From Mycoplasma sp. CAG:877 (GTDB taxonomy: Bacteria; Bacillota_I; Bacilli_A; RF39; UBA660), in NCBI GenBank assembly GCA_000433455.1, contig HF992500.1, positions 45,115-109,114 of the forward strand: a stretch of DNA of 64,000 nucleotides. The letters run 5' to 3'. Position numbers and translations under genes: made by a program. This document shows positions 45,888-55,350 of the stretch, in pieces (position 1 is the first letter of the stretch; each line of letters opens with the position of its first letter). The notes beneath the pieces are model-generated. The model was not told the origin of the DNA. It made no database searches and saw only the letters and a program-made list of their open reading frames with translations.

Positions 45888-46009
45888 AGTTAGGTGATGT
45901 TTTTTGCTATATTGGCTTGTACCAATATTTTTTAAATGCATAGAAATTTATTTTAAACAATATTAGTAATCTCTTATATTTACCTATTTGTATTTAATAC
46001 TTTATAAAC

Positions 46010-46034
46010 TGTCCAACTTTTTGAGTTCAGTTCA
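46010..46034 (-). mobile_element. Possible solo end of an IS3-family (IS150-group) element
   Basis: On the minus strand the sequence reads TGAACTGAACTCAAAAAGTT followed by GGACA, which resembles the TGAACTGnACCCAAAAAGTT-GGACA ends of IS150-group insertion sequences. No transposase frame and no second end are seen in 45890-46050, so at most a remnant is present. The comparison is from memory. Confidence 0.35.
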
Positions 46035-46051
46035 CTGGTATATAGTACTAT

Positions 46052-47083
46052 TTATGAGTTCTCTTTTAGGAGAGAAATAATAGGTTTTTGATTTTGTTTT
46101 CTTAAACTTAGTATGCAAATTATGATTAGTAGTATAGAAATGGGAATTATAATTAATAGTATTATCACCATAAATTCAAGGTGGTTTAAGTAGGTCTTTG
46201 AGATTAAGTGAAACTTGGTTAAAAATGTATATACTATACTTAGAATAATATATATTAAGAGTGAATTTTTTATATTTTCTTTGCTTATACTTAAGACTAG
46301 TAATTTTAAAATTTTTGAATTATGAAAACCATATATTTTTAGGAGAGCTATATCTTTACTATTAGTATTTATTAAGTCTTTTGTTAGAAGTGTTAGAGTG
46401 TTTATTATTAGTAAAATTATTAGTACTTCCCCTATCAAGAATACTTTTAAGATAAGATTATACATTTTAATATTTTGTTGGTTTGAGTCATTTTGAATTA
46501 GTACTTCACAGTTATTTTTTGACAGTTCTTTAGAAACATAATTTATATTATTATAATCATCAACTATAATATTAAATTCATTTTTAGAAAGTCCTTTATT
46601 TAGCTTTTTCATAAACTCTTCTGATACAATTATTTCATTTGTATTAAGATATTTATTATCGTGTTTACCTACTACTTTGAAGATATACTTTTCGTTATTT
46701 AGGTAAAGTATTATTGAATTTGACTTTATGTCGTTTGAGACTATAACTTGATTAGACGATAAGTTTGATGTATGTACTTTCGCAAAGTTTAAATTGTAGT
46801 AGTTTAAGACATATTTACTGTTGTTAGTATCAAACATTATAGTACTTGGGTAGTACTTTGAAACTGAAGTGATGTGATTTATTTTATTTAGACTATTAAT
46901 ATTTTCTGTAGTGCAGCCGATAGTTAAAACTCTATTTTGTAGTTTGTTTTTAATAGTAGAAGTATATATATTGTTAGTATAATAATGACTAGTAAGTAGT
47001 ACTATTAAAATTATGTTTGTGAAGATGTAGAGAAAATAATATTTTTTATTACTTTTATTTTTTCTTGTGATAATGTTTAGCAT
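46052..47083 (-). CDS. FtsX-like ABC permease, second subunit
   Basis: 343 aa with the MacB/FtsX layout: one membrane segment (FLYIFTNIILIVLLTSHYYT), an extracytoplasmic domain of about 180 residues, then three segments (about 210-330) with LTKDLINTNSKDIALLKIYG, the conserved cytoplasmic ALLK-GF motif of FtsX permeases. It starts one base after the preceding permease's stop. It probably forms a heterodimer with that gene's product and uses the ATPase upstream. Substrate unknown; the family exports peptides or lipoproteins or moves signals. Confidence 0.82.
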   Translation of the reverse strand: MLNIITRKNKSNKKYYFLYIFTNIILIVLLTSHYYTNNIYTSTIKNKLQNRVLTIGCTTENINSLNKINHITSVSKYYPSTIMFDTNNSKYVLNYYNLNFAKVHTSNLSSNQVIVSNDIKSNSIILYLNNEKYIFKVVGKHDNKYLNTNEIIVSEEFMKKLNKGLSKNEFNIIVDDYNNINYVSKELSKNNCEVLIQNDSNQQNIKMYNLILKVFLIGEVLIILLIINTLTLLTKDLINTNSKDIALLKIYGFHNSKILKLLVLSISKENIKNSLLIYIILSIVYTFLTKFHLISKTYLNHLEFMVIILLIIIPISILLIIICILSLRKQNQKPIISLLKENS

Positions 47084-47084
47084 A

Positions 47085-48305
47085 TTACTCCTTTATACTT
47101 TCGATTATGTTCATATTAAAGACTTTTTTATTATAAATACTTGTAGAAATGTTATATGTAAGAGCTATTACTAGAATTGATAAAACTATAGAACTACAGT
47201 CTATACAAATTGGTATTTTAGAAAATATTAATGGTCTAAAATAAATAATTGTTTTATAGATAATTTGAAATATTGTAATAGATATAATAATTATAAGAAA
47301 AATTATAAGGACTAAAAAGTTAGTATTTAGATAATTTAATTTTTCTATATCTTTGTTCTTGTATCCAATAGTTCTTAAAATATTGGTATTTATTATGAGT
47401 AGATTAAGATTCTTTTCAGTTATATAAATAATCGTTATAAAAGAAAAGATTAGGCATAGTATTGTTACTACATAGACTATGGTATTTAAAATATCTATTA
47501 GAGAATAGTCAAATTCTAAAATTCGGCTACTATTATATTTTCTTAGAGAGTTTAACTCATTGATTACTGAATCTACATTGTTTATTGAATCTACTTGAAC
47601 TACTATTGAGTCAATTTGATTTGATAAATCTACATTTTCATAGGTATCATTATATATTTCTCCTAATAAATTATAGTCGCCATAACAACTTGATTCGTCA
47701 AGATAGGCTTTACTGTTTTTATAGGTTCCAACTATTTTTAATTTTGTTGTTTTCATTTCTAGTTCATCTGTATTTTCATTTATTATCTTAGGATATTCTA
47801 CTACTATTTCTTGGCCTATTAGTTTTTTCATAGTTATGAAGTCTTGCTTTTTTAGATTTTTATTGGCACCAATATTTTCTGATGGATAAAATATTTCCGG
47901 ACAAACTATTTCATTTTTATTTTGAATACTTTTACCAGCTGTTACTGGTGGATGAGTTTTATTAGTACTTCCAGTTAGAGAAAAGTCTCCAGAAAAATAT
48001 TTGTTTTTGGTAGTTAAGATTGTGTAATAAGCAGTATCACTAAATACGGCATCTACGTGATTTATCTTTTTTATTTCATTAATGGCAGTTTCTTCTTCTG
48101 TATCTTCGTTTCTAAGTACTGATATTGTTCTATAACCAGGATCTTTCTCAATACCAGCAATGAAATATGTTTCAATAGTCTTTTTGTATGAAAAAATAAA
48201 GATTATAGTAAGGGCTAGAAAAAATAATATAATTATTGTTTTAGTATTCCTTTTTTCTCTTAGAGTATTTGTTAAAACGTAGTCTTTGTAAATATCCTTA
48301 TGCAT
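47085..48305 (-). CDS. FtsX-like ABC permease, first subunit
   Basis: 406 aa. One N-terminal membrane segment (TKTIIILFFLALTIIFIFSY), a MacB-like periplasmic-type domain (about 40-265), then three segments with LLIINTNILRTIGYKNKDIE as the FtsX cytoplasmic motif. The ATG overlaps the ATPase stop by eight bases. It pairs with the next permease. The large outside domain suits work on a substrate outside the membrane, as in antimicrobial-peptide or bacteriocin exporters. Confidence 0.82.
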   Translation of the reverse strand: MHKDIYKDYVLTNTLREKRNTKTIIILFFLALTIIFIFSYKKTIETYFIAGIEKDPGYRTISVLRNEDTEEETAINEIKKINHVDAVFSDTAYYTILTTKNKYFSGDFSLTGSTNKTHPPVTAGKSIQNKNEIVCPEIFYPSENIGANKNLKKQDFITMKKLIGQEIVVEYPKIINENTDELEMKTTKLKIVGTYKNSKAYLDESSCYGDYNLLGEIYNDTYENVDLSNQIDSIVVQVDSINNVDSVINELNSLRKYNSSRILEFDYSLIDILNTIVYVVTILCLIFSFITIIYITEKNLNLLIINTNILRTIGYKNKDIEKLNYLNTNFLVLIIFLIIIISITIFQIIYKTIIYFRPLIFSKIPICIDCSSIVLSILVIALTYNISTSIYNKKVFNMNIIESIKE

Positions 48306-48978
48306 TTTTTATAATCTCCAAACTTCCATTTTTCATTTTTAAAACTACATCAGCATAGTTTAGGGCCTTACTATTATGACTTACTACAATTACACATTTA
48401 CCGTCTTTAACTATCTTTTTAAATGTTTGATAAATCTTTTCTTCGTTTTCTGAATCTAGAGAGGCAGTTGGCTCATCGGCTAAGATTATACTTGGATTAT
48501 TGGCAAGAGCACGGGCAATAGAAATTCGTTGTTGTTCTCCTCCAGATAACTCTTTTGGAAAATGATTTTTTCTATGTAACATGTCTACTTGTTCTAGTAA
48601 TTTTTCTCCTTCTTGTAAACGTTCTTCTTTTGACATTTTAGATAAGTATAAAGGTACTATTACATTTTCTAAGGCTGTTAAATTAGAATTAAGATATATT
48701 TGTTGGTAGATAAAGCCAATATTTTCTTTTCTAATATCAGCAAGATGATTACTTGATAAATGACTTACATCTTTATTATTTATTTTTAGTGTTCCAGAAG
48801 AAAAGGTATCTATAGTTCCTACACATTGTAAGAGAGTTGTTTTGCCAGAACCACTCTTTCCAGTAATTACATAAAACTTACCAGATTCAAATTTAAAATT
48901 TACATTGTTTACGGCTGTTATTTCTTCTTTATTTTTGATATATGTTTTAGTGCAAGAATTTAGTTCAATATTAATCAT
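48298..48978 (-). CDS. MacB/LolD-type ABC ATPase
   Basis: 226 aa: Walker [15 protein letters not shown]-loop in [10 protein letters not shown], signature [16 protein letters not shown], Walker [15 protein letters not shown]-loop in VVSHNSKAL. This is the MacB/LolD/FtsE type that drives FtsX-like permeases, and two follow it in the operon. GGAGGTCAT supports the ATG. A strong hairpin lies between it and the broken secreted-protein gene upstream. Confidence 0.9.
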   Translation of the reverse strand: MINIELNSCTKTYIKNKEEITAVNNVNFKFESGKFYVITGKSGSGKTTLLQCVGTIDTFSSGTLKINNKDVSHLSSNHLADIRKENIGFIYQQIYLNSNLTALENVIVPLYLSKMSKEERLQEGEKLLEQVDMLHRKNHFPKELSGGEQQRISIARALANNPSIILADEPTASLDSENEEKIYQTFKKIVKDGKCVIVVSHNSKALNYADVVLKMKNGSLEIIKNA

Positions 48979-48997
48979 TATGACCTCCGATTTAATA

Positions 48998-49022
48998 ATA
49001 GGCCGAATTTATATCGGCCTAT
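48998..49022 (-). terminator. Hairpin between secreted-protein remnant and ABC ATPase
   Basis: Perfect 9-bp stem ATAGGCCGA / TCGGCCTAT, loop of 7. On the minus strand it is followed by TATTAAAT, on the plus strand by TTATTTAC; neither is a strong T tract. Likely a partial terminator that lowers transporter transcription relative to the small secreted protein. Confidence 0.45.
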
Positions 49023-49040
49023 TTATTTACATTATATTTT

Positions 49041-49472
49041 TTAGTAACTTTGCATTTTTACATAATCGGAATTTACTCCTGAGTAATATGCACCAGTACC
49101 ACCACTACCAGTTGCGGCATTTTCAAATGCACTAAAACTATATAGCTTTTTACCAGAGCCTATATTTCCCATATAGGTTGTTGTTGTATTTCCAAGTGAC
49201 AAACTTGCTACCTTAGTTGCCTTGCTGTTAAAATCTCCAAATATTCCTTTTGTTCCAATTTTGATTACTAATTTTTGTGAAAGTTCAGGAGCTGGAAATT
49301 AATCTGCTCTTATACTAATTTTGTGATTTGTGTTCGTATAATCTCTTACAGCTCCTGTATGTGTTGACCCTGGTGAAATATATAATGTACTTGTATACGA
49401 TGCTGCGGCTGCTAATGTTATTATAGGAATCAACATAATTGTTGCTCCTAATATTGCTATTTTTCTTTTCAT
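49041..49472 (-). pseudogene. Small secreted protein gene with in-frame TAA
   Basis: The ATG at 49472 follows AAAGGA and opens with a signal peptide (KIAILGATIMLIPIITLAAA, cleavage near AASYT). TAA at 49301-49299 (codon 58, after SIRAD) interrupts it. The same frame goes on for 85 codons to 49041 (FPAPELSQKLVIKIGTKGIF, later GNIGSGKKLYSFSAF and a Gly-rich stretch GATGSGGTGAYY-like). Read through it is a 143-aa Ser/Thr/Gly-rich secreted protein ahead of an ABC exporter. No family recognised. It may be an exported peptide or bacteriocin-like product whose gene has decayed. Confidence 0.65.
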
Positions 49473-49588
49473 TTTTTTCTTTTCCTTTCTTATTTTTATT
49501 AAATAGTACTACTTTTACCTCCTTTCTATTGTGCGATGCAAATCCTTACGCATGCACTGTAGTACATAATACTTCACTCTTCTTACTT

Positions 49589-49953
49589 TTAAATTGTTAT
49601 GTCTACACCTTGCATTGCATCATAAATATTTTGGGTGCTTCCATTAAATAAAAATACGTGACCATATCCAAGATATGAAAAGCTGGAATTTTGGCTGACT
49701 GCTAAAGTTGGGTTACTAGATGATATTTTTGGAGTAATATTTAAACTTAAACCACTTCCATTAAAGTATGCACTAATGACATCATAACTTCTTACACTTG
49801 TATTACTTAGCCATGTTAACGTGGCAGAAACATAATACATGCTTGTGCATGAGGATGCTATTTTTAATTGATTGTTACTGTTGTATGAATACTTCCTCTT
49901 GTTGTTGTGCTACTACCTATTATTGTTTTTTTGTAACTTCTTGATTTTTTCAT
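49589..49953 (-). pseudogene. Second small secreted-protein gene, frameshifted
   Basis: A frame from the ATG at 49953 (MKKSRSYKKTIIGSSTTTRG) ends at TAA 49866-49864 after TVTIN. A second frame, open to 49589, carries LKIASSCTSMYYVSATLTWL and SNTSVRSYDVISAYFNGSGL and ends QNIYDAMQGVDITI. Adding one T at the TTAAAAA run joins them into a beta-rich protein of about 121 residues. The start lacks a clear signal peptide, so the 5' end may also be lost. Its strand pattern (Ser/Thr-rich, aromatic) is similar in style to the next small secreted gene, but homology is not evident. Confidence 0.5.
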
Positions 49954-49985
49954 ATTCTCTTTTCTTGTCCTTATTTTAATATATT

Positions 49986-50022
49986 AATAAAAGAAAAGAC
50001 TAGAACTTGTTAAGTTCTAGTC
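49986..50022 (-). terminator. Terminator of XRE regulator gene
   Basis: Perfect 11-bp stem GACTAGAACTT / AAGTTCTAGTC, three-base loop (50022-50012 with 50008-49998), overlapping the regulator stop, then TTTTCTTTTATT on the minus strand. Confidence 0.85.
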
Positions 50023-51112
50023 AGGATAGTAGGTATTTATTTAGGTAATTATCGGTAAAATTTCGATGTAGAGTGTCATCTTTATCAGATGAAGATTCTT
50101 TAGAAGTAATTTTTGTATTAGTTGACTTTTGATAAAACAAATGATTTGTTTCTAAGAAATAAAACCACTCTTCTTTTTGATTATCTTCTGTTTTGATGAC
50201 TTCTAATTGTTTTTCTTCTTCAAAATATACGAAGATAAGATTAGCAGTTTCATAGATATAACCATCCCTATCTTTTTTGCCTTTATTTTTGATACTTTCA
50301 ATTATATTCTTTTTCTCTGGAGTTAATTCTGATTTAGTAGTTTTTGAAGAAGTACCATCTGATATTTTAGTTTTCTTTTGAAAGATAATGTTATTATTTG
50401 AAAAGTCTTTTGTTACATTTAATTTTATTGTTTCTTTTTGGGAGTTAGAAAAAGTTATTTGGAGATATAAATTTTTAATTATAGTGTTTACTTTGTTAAA
50501 TGGGAAATAAGCATCATAACCATAATAGTCAGTTAGGAGAAGGCTTTCCGACTCTGTTTCAACAAGTAAGTAGTCTTTGTTTTTTATCTTGTAATATAAT
50601 TTTATTTTGGATATTTTTACATTTGGTTCATGAGTTATTTCACCTAATCTAAAATATGTCTTTTGTCTTGTTGTGATAAAAATACCATTGGTAGTTGCGA
50701 AGTTTTTTCCTTCGCCATCTACTCTATAAACTTTTATAGAATTATAGGAGTTAAGAAAATAATATGATAAAAAGGTGATAAGTAGTATTAATATTACCGC
50801 TGTAAAAGTAAGAGATATTTTCTTAATTTTTTTACTTTCTTCGTTAGTTTCGTCTAATATATTTAGAGTTACTTTTTCGAGTGTTTTTATGCTCTTTTTT
50901 GGAATTTTTTCTCCGGCTAATATTTCATTAATTGATACAGCGAATATTTCACTTAGTTTTATTAATACGGAAGAGTCCGGAATAGTTATTCCTCGTTCCC
51001 ATTTACTTACTGCTTGTCTACTTATAGGAATCATGTCGGCTAATTGAGTTTGACTGAGATTCTTTTTCTTACGTAAACTACAGATAAACTTACCTATTTT
51101 TTGTTGGTCCAT
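50021..51112 (-). CDS. Membrane-bound XRE-family regulator
   Basis: 363 aa. Residues 1-65 are a Cro/CI-type HTH (IGKFICSLRKKKNLSQTQLA, then ISRQAVSKWERGITIPDSSV). A linker precedes one membrane segment (about 105-125, ISLTFTAVILILLITFLSYY), and an outside or extracytoplasmic domain of about 235 residues follows, with KTYFRLGEITHEPNVKISKI and several predicted strands. One-piece transmembrane regulators of this kind couple an outside cue to transcription. Its position beside the secreted-protein remnants and exporter suggests it controls them. AAGAGGAG precedes the ATG. Confidence 0.82.
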   Translation of the reverse strand: MDQQKIGKFICSLRKKKNLSQTQLADMIPISRQAVSKWERGITIPDSSVLIKLSEIFAVSINEILAGEKIPKKSIKTLEKVTLNILDETNEESKKIKKISLTFTAVILILLITFLSYYFLNSYNSIKVYRVDGEGKNFATTNGIFITTRQKTYFRLGEITHEPNVKISKIKLYYKIKNKDYLLVETESESLLLTDYYGYDAYFPFNKVNTIIKNLYLQITFSNSQKETIKLNVTKDFSNNNIIFQKKTKISDGTSSKTTKSELTPEKKNIIESIKNKGKKDRDGYIYETANLIFVYFEEEKQLEVIKTEDNQKEEWFYFLETNHLFYQKSTNTKITSKESSSDKDDTLHRNFTDNYLNKYLLS

Positions 51113-51147
51113 ACTTTTTCTCCTCTTGGGTCTTTTTGTATGAGTTT

Positions 51148-51176
51148 AGTATACTATGCTTTAATCTTTTTTTCAA
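51148..51176 (-). promoter_or_regulatory. Promoter of XRE regulator
   Basis: Minus strand TTGAAA (51176-51171), 17-base spacer, TATACT (51153-51148), about 35 bases before the ATG. Confidence 0.7.
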
Positions 51177-51189
51177 TTGATGATATAGT

Positions 51190-51222
51190 TAGAAAAGCTC
51201 AACTTGATTAGTTCAGGTTGAG
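51190..51222 (-). terminator. Terminator of 51237-51890 gene
   Basis: Stem CTCAAC / GTTGAG (51222-51217 with 51203-51198), extended by TGA/TCA after one mismatch, then CTTTTC on the minus strand. Confidence 0.65.
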
Positions 51223-51236
51223 TTTTAGTTTTAAGA

Positions 51237-51890
51237 TTAATTTGCCATAGTTTGTTCAATAAAATAATTAATGAATAGAACTACACTGACTGGATTAGCA
51301 ACAACTATACATAGTATTAATAGTATTAGATAAATAATATCTAGTTCTACTGATGATGCAAATTTTAGGAATAATAGTTTTATAATAGAAAAAACTATTA
51401 TAGCGATATTTACTACCATCATGATAGTTGTGCTGTTACTGAAGAGCGGTATCATTGAAAGCAATATGGTAATGAATAAGACTTTATTAATAGTAATCGG
51501 AAAGTCTGATGTTATAGTCTTTTTATAAAAATACTGACTAATGATACTAATTAAGGTAATTATATATGATATTAATAAATGATTATAAAAGAATAATGAG
51601 GAGGTGTTTTCAGAACTAGTAAAAAGTAAGATAAAACTTTTGATTATATAAAATGTAACTATACCTAATAGAGGAATGTTTAGTAAATAGTAACTCATAC
51701 TATTAATTGTTTGTTTTTTTGTCTTATATAAATTCTTTATATCTAGAGTGAACATAAGCATAAGCATTAGAATTGTTCCTCCATTAAATGAAATGTTTGA
51801 TATTAGGCTAGTATAGATAATTGTTGATATTAGAAGTATAAGACTCTCTATTTTTAATAAATTCTTTAAGATACTTTTACATGTCTTCAT
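51237..51890 (-). CDS. Six-to-seven-TM membrane protein of unknown function
   Basis: 217 aa and almost entirely hydrophobic (for example IESLILLISTIIYTSLISNI and VLFITILLSMIPLF), with short polar loops. No family recognised; proteins of this type often sit near XRE regulators and ABC exporters as immunity or accessory proteins. An extended -10 (TGGTATAGT) lies about 40 bases upstream, and AAGGAG precedes the ATG. It has its own terminator. Confidence 0.7.
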   Translation of the reverse strand: MKTCKSILKNLLKIESLILLISTIIYTSLISNISFNGGTILMLMLMFTLDIKNLYKTKKQTINSMSYYLLNIPLLGIVTFYIIKSFILLFTSSENTSSLFFYNHLLISYIITLISIISQYFYKKTITSDFPITINKVLFITILLSMIPLFSNSTTIMMVVNIAIIVFSIIKLLFLKFASSVELDIIYLILLILCIVVANPVSVVLFINYFIEQTMAN

Positions 51891-51941
51891 ATTTTTCTCC
51901 TTATGCTATTTTATAAGTTTACTATACCATTTTTCTTACAA

Positions 51942-51967
51942 ATAAAAAAGCCCAAGTTTTTGAGCCT
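51942..51967 (-). terminator. Terminator of arginine operon
   Basis: 8-bp stem AGGCTCAA / TTGGGCTT (two G-T pairs; 51967-51960 with 51955-51948), followed by TTTTATTTG on the minus strand. Confidence 0.7.
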
Positions 51968-51979
51968 TTTTGTTAACTA

Positions 51980-53422
51980 TTAAAATATTAGTGTGAATAA
52001 TGTTAATAGGATAATATTAGCAATAGCAATTGTTAAAACTACTTTTCCTGCCCATTTTACCCATGTACTATATTCTACTTTAGCAAGTGCTAAACCACCC
52101 ATGATTGCTCCACAAGTTGGAGTAATTAAGTTTACTAGTCCGTTTGCTGCTACTAAAGTCATTATTGTAGCTTCAACACTATGTCCAAGTTGACCAGCTA
52201 ATGGTCCAATGATTGGTGCAGATAGTGCTGCTAGACCAGATGATGATGGTACTAATACTGATAATATAATATGAATTATATAATTCATTGGTGCGAATAA
52301 GAATCCAGGTACATCTTTTAATAATTCAGCAGCATTGTAAATAATATAATTATCTAAGTAAGTTGTTTTCATTAATACACTAGCACCACGAGCAACGGCA
52401 ATGATTAAGATAACTCCTACCATGTCATCTGCTCCATCTACGAATGTATCAACGAATTTTTTCTCTTTCATTCCGTTAACAACACCAATAACAATTGCCA
52501 TTATTAAGAACCAAAGAGCAGATTCATTGAAGTACCAGTTTCCTAATGAACTACCAGTTAACCAACCAGTGAATCCATCAAAGAAAGTTATACCAAATTC
52601 ACCCCATGGAATGAATCCAATAATCATGATTAAGAAAGTAAGTGCAAATAAGATTAATGTTACTTTTTGCTTTCCAGTTAATTTAACATCATCTGCAATT
52701 TCTGTTTTGCCATACTTCTTTTCCATTTTTTGTTGTTCTCTTAGACTTAGGATAGTTGATCCTTTATCCTTTTTAACTTTTTTAGCATACTTCATTACAA
52801 AGTAAATTGAAATTGCTAAAGTTGATAACCATAATAATGTACCTATTAAGATAATGATACCTTGGTTAACTTTTGTACCTTCAGGTAATGAAGATATTGC
52901 TGCTCCTACTGCAAATGGGTTGATAGTTGAACCTAAGCAACCAGATCCAGCACCTAGTAATACGATTGCTGAAGATACGATTGTATCCATACCAGCAGCT
53001 ACCATTGTAGCAGCAAGTAAAGCATAGAAACCAACTGTTTCTTCAAGCATACCATATGTACTACCACATGCAGAGAATATGAACATTAATATTGGAATTA
53101 ATGCTAATTCATTTCCTTTTAATTTTTTAATTAAAACTTGTATTCCTGTTTCAAGGGCTCCTGTTGAATTGATTACAGCAAGGAAACCACCTAAAATCAT
53201 TACGAATACACTTACATCTACTGCATCAGCAAATCCTAAGATTGGTGATAGTAACACTTCTGATAATTTGGCTCCTACTACACCTGAACCATTTACGATT
53301 GTATCATTAGCAAACTTAGCACCTGGCAATAAATGTGAAATTATTCCTAATACGAATATTAGTAAGATAATTATTGTGAATGAAGATAGTGCAAGACTAA
53401 ATTTCTTCTTTCGCTTTGCCAT
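51980..53422 (-). CDS. YfcC/DcuC-type transporter, probable arginine/ornithine antiporter
   Basis: 480 aa with about 12 membrane segments. The start FTIIILLIFVLGIISHLLPG, then SACGSTYGMLEETVGFYALL, GAGSGCLGSTINPFAVGAAI and, in the second half, VPSSSGLAALSAPIIGPLAG are typical of the YfcC family in the DcuC/anaerobic C4-dicarboxylate carrier clan. Members in arginine deiminase operons act as arginine/ornithine antiporters (ArcD-like), and this is the last gene of such an operon, 15 bases after arcC. The direction of exchange is inferred from context. The paired SGSTxNP and SSSGxA re-entrant motifs are intact. Confidence 0.85.
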   Translation of the reverse strand: MAKRKKKFSLALSSFTIIILLIFVLGIISHLLPGAKFANDTIVNGSGVVGAKLSEVLLSPILGFADAVDVSVFVMILGGFLAVINSTGALETGIQVLIKKLKGNELALIPILMFIFSACGSTYGMLEETVGFYALLAATMVAAGMDTIVSSAIVLLGAGSGCLGSTINPFAVGAAISSLPEGTKVNQGIIILIGTLLWLSTLAISIYFVMKYAKKVKKDKGSTILSLREQQKMEKKYGKTEIADDVKLTGKQKVTLILFALTFLIMIIGFIPWGEFGITFFDGFTGWLTGSSLGNWYFNESALWFLIMAIVIGVVNGMKEKKFVDTFVDGADDMVGVILIIAVARGASVLMKTTYLDNYIIYNAAELLKDVPGFLFAPMNYIIHIILSVLVPSSSGLAALSAPIIGPLAGQLGHSVEATIMTLVAANGLVNLITPTCGAIMGGLALAKVEYSTWVKWAGKVVLTIAIANIILLTLFTLIF

Positions 53423-53437
53423 TTTTTTACTCTCCTT

Positions 53438-54364
53438 TTATTTTTTTATAATTGTACCTGTTTGACCTGCTAAAGCTGCTTTGGCTTTTTCTAATGAAGT
53501 TATTAGAGCATAGCCATTTGAATCTTTAGCAAATTCACAACAAGCCTCAACTTTTGGTAACATGCTACCTTCTGCTACCTCTTTATTTTTGATTAAATCC
53601 ATAGCTTCTTCAATTGTTAAACTACTTAGACCTTGTTCATTTTCTTGTTTATAGTTAATATAAACTTGCTCTACAGCAGTTAGTATTAGAAGAACGTCTG
53701 CATTTAATTCAAGAGCTAATCTAGCACTAGTGCGATCTTTATCAATAACAGCATCAACACCTTCATAGCCATCTTTCCCTTTTACTACTGGTATTCCACC
53801 TCCTCCACATGCAATAACGATATTGCCTTTTTCTATTAAATCATGAATAGTCATGATTTCAACAATTTTAATAGGCTTTGGACTTGCTACAACACGGCGA
53901 TAACCTCTACCGGCATCTTCTTTCATAACATATCCTTTTTCTTCAGAAATTGCTTTAGCCTCTTCTTCCGTATAAAAACTTCCAATTGGCTTAGTCGGAT
54001 TTTCAAAAGCCTTATCATTTTTATCTACTTCAACCTGTGTAATTATTGTTGCACAGTTTTTATTAATATTTCTTTTGGCTAATTCTTTTTGAATTGATTG
54101 TTGTAGATGATAACCAATATAACCTTGACTCATAGCTCCACATTCAGCAAATGGCATTTCTGGAGAGTTTATATTTTTATGAGATTCTTCCATTGCTAAA
54201 TTAATCATTCCTACTTGTGGACCATTACCATGAGAAACAACTACATTGTTTCCTTCTTCTACTAAATCAACTATACTTTTAGCAGTTTCTTTTACTAACT
54301 CTAATTGTTCTTTTGGACTTTTTCCTAGAGCATTTCCCCCTAGAGCAATAACGATTGTTTTCAT
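53438..54364 (-). CDS. arcC: Carbamate kinase
   Basis: 308 aa, amino-acid kinase fold: VIALGGNALGKSPKEQ, VVSHGNGPQVGMINLAMEE, AGRGYRRVVASPKP, VIACGGGGIPVV and DKDRTSARLALELNADVLLI. It makes ATP, ammonia and CO2 from carbamoyl phosphate and ADP, the energy-yielding step of arginine fermentation. Its ATG overlaps the argF stop (TAATG). Confidence 0.96.
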   Translation of the reverse strand: MKTIVIALGGNALGKSPKEQLELVKETAKSIVDLVEEGNNVVVSHGNGPQVGMINLAMEESHKNINSPEMPFAECGAMSQGYIGYHLQQSIQKELAKRNINKNCATIITQVEVDKNDKAFENPTKPIGSFYTEEEAKAISEEKGYVMKEDAGRGYRRVVASPKPIKIVEIMTIHDLIEKGNIVIACGGGGIPVVKGKDGYEGVDAVIDKDRTSARLALELNADVLLILTAVEQVYINYKQENEQGLSSLTIEEAMDLIKNKEVAEGSMLPKVEACCEFAKDSNGYALITSLEKAKAALAGQTGTIIKK

Positions 54365-55350
54365 TATTTTAATGTCTCGTATACTACGGCTTTAATAGTA
54401 TGAAGTCTGTTTTCTGCTTGATCAAATACTTTAGATTGACTTGATTCAAATACTTCATCAGTTACTTCCATTTCTTTTAAGCCATATTTTTCATAGATTT
54501 GTTTTCCAATTGTTGTACCAGTATTGTGGAATGATGGTAAACAATGTAGGAATATTGCGTTAGAGTTAGCATTAGCCATGATTTCGCTATTTACTTGATA
54601 TGGACGAAGTTGTTTAATTCTTTGTTCCCAAAGTTCTTCTTTTTCACCCATTGATACCCAAACGTCTGTGTATAATACATCAGCATTTTTAGTACCTTCC
54701 ATAGCATCTTCAGTTAAAGTAATTGTTGCGCCTGATTCTTCAGCAAAACCTTTACAAGTTTCTACTAAGTCTGCAGATGGAAATAGTTCTTTTGGTGAAC
54801 AACAAGTAAAGTTTACACCTAGTTTTGAACAAATAACCATTAGAGAGTTAGCAACGTTGTTTCTAGCATCACCTAAGAATACTAGTTTTAAACCTTTTAG
54901 CTTACCGAAGTTTTCATAAACAGTCATTAAATCGGCTAACATTTGTGTTGGATGAAACTCATTAGTTAATCCATTCCATACTGGTACTGTAGCATAACGT
55001 GCTATTTCTTCAACTATTTCTTGATCAAAACCACGATATTCAATACCATCATACATTCTTGTTAGAACTCTTGCTGTATCAGCAATTGTTTCTTTCTTAC
55101 CCATTTGAGAACCTGTTGGTCCTAGATAAGTTACACCCATACCTAAATCTAATCCTGCTACTTCAAAAGCACAGCGAGTTCTTGTTGAGTCTTTTTCAAA
55201 TAATAAAACAATATTTTTTCCTCTTAATTCATCATGAGGAATACCAGCATGTTTTTTCTTTTTTAAATCAATAGCAACATCGATTAGATATTTTATTTCT
55301 TCTGGAGTATAATCTATTAATTTTAAGAAATCTCTACCATGTAAATTCAT
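54364..55350 (-). CDS. argF: Ornithine carbamoyltransferase (catabolic context)
   Basis: 328 aa from the ATG at 55350 (GGGAGGA eight bases upstream). Carbamoyl phosphate is bound by [15 protein letters not shown], and the ornithine loop is in [12 protein letters not shown] with [19 protein letters not shown]. It turns citrulline and phosphate into ornithine and carbamoyl phosphate in this pathway (also called arcB). It overlaps both neighbours by one base (TAATG), so arcA-argF-arcC are translated as a coupled set. Confidence 0.95.
   Translation of the reverse strand: MNLHGRDFLKLIDYTPEEIKYLIDVAIDLKKKKHAGIPHDELRGKNIVLLFEKDSTRTRCAFEVAGLDLGMGVTYLGPTGSQMGKKETIADTARVLTRMYDGIEYRGFDQEIVEEIARYATVPVWNGLTNEFHPTQMLADLMTVYENFGKLKGLKLVFLGDARNNVANSLMVICSKLGVNFTCCSPKELFPSADLVETCKGFAEESGATITLTEDAMEGTKNADVLYTDVWVSMGEKEELWEQRIKQLRPYQVNSEIMANANSNAIFLHCLPSFHNTGTTIGKQIYEKYGLKEMEVTDEVFESSQSKVFDQAENRLHTIKAVVYETLK

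Noticed and set aside
49439..49651. Plus-strand 70-aa frame over the secreted-protein start
   Set aside because: It is antisense to the signal-peptide region and the intergenic gap and has no ribosome-binding site.
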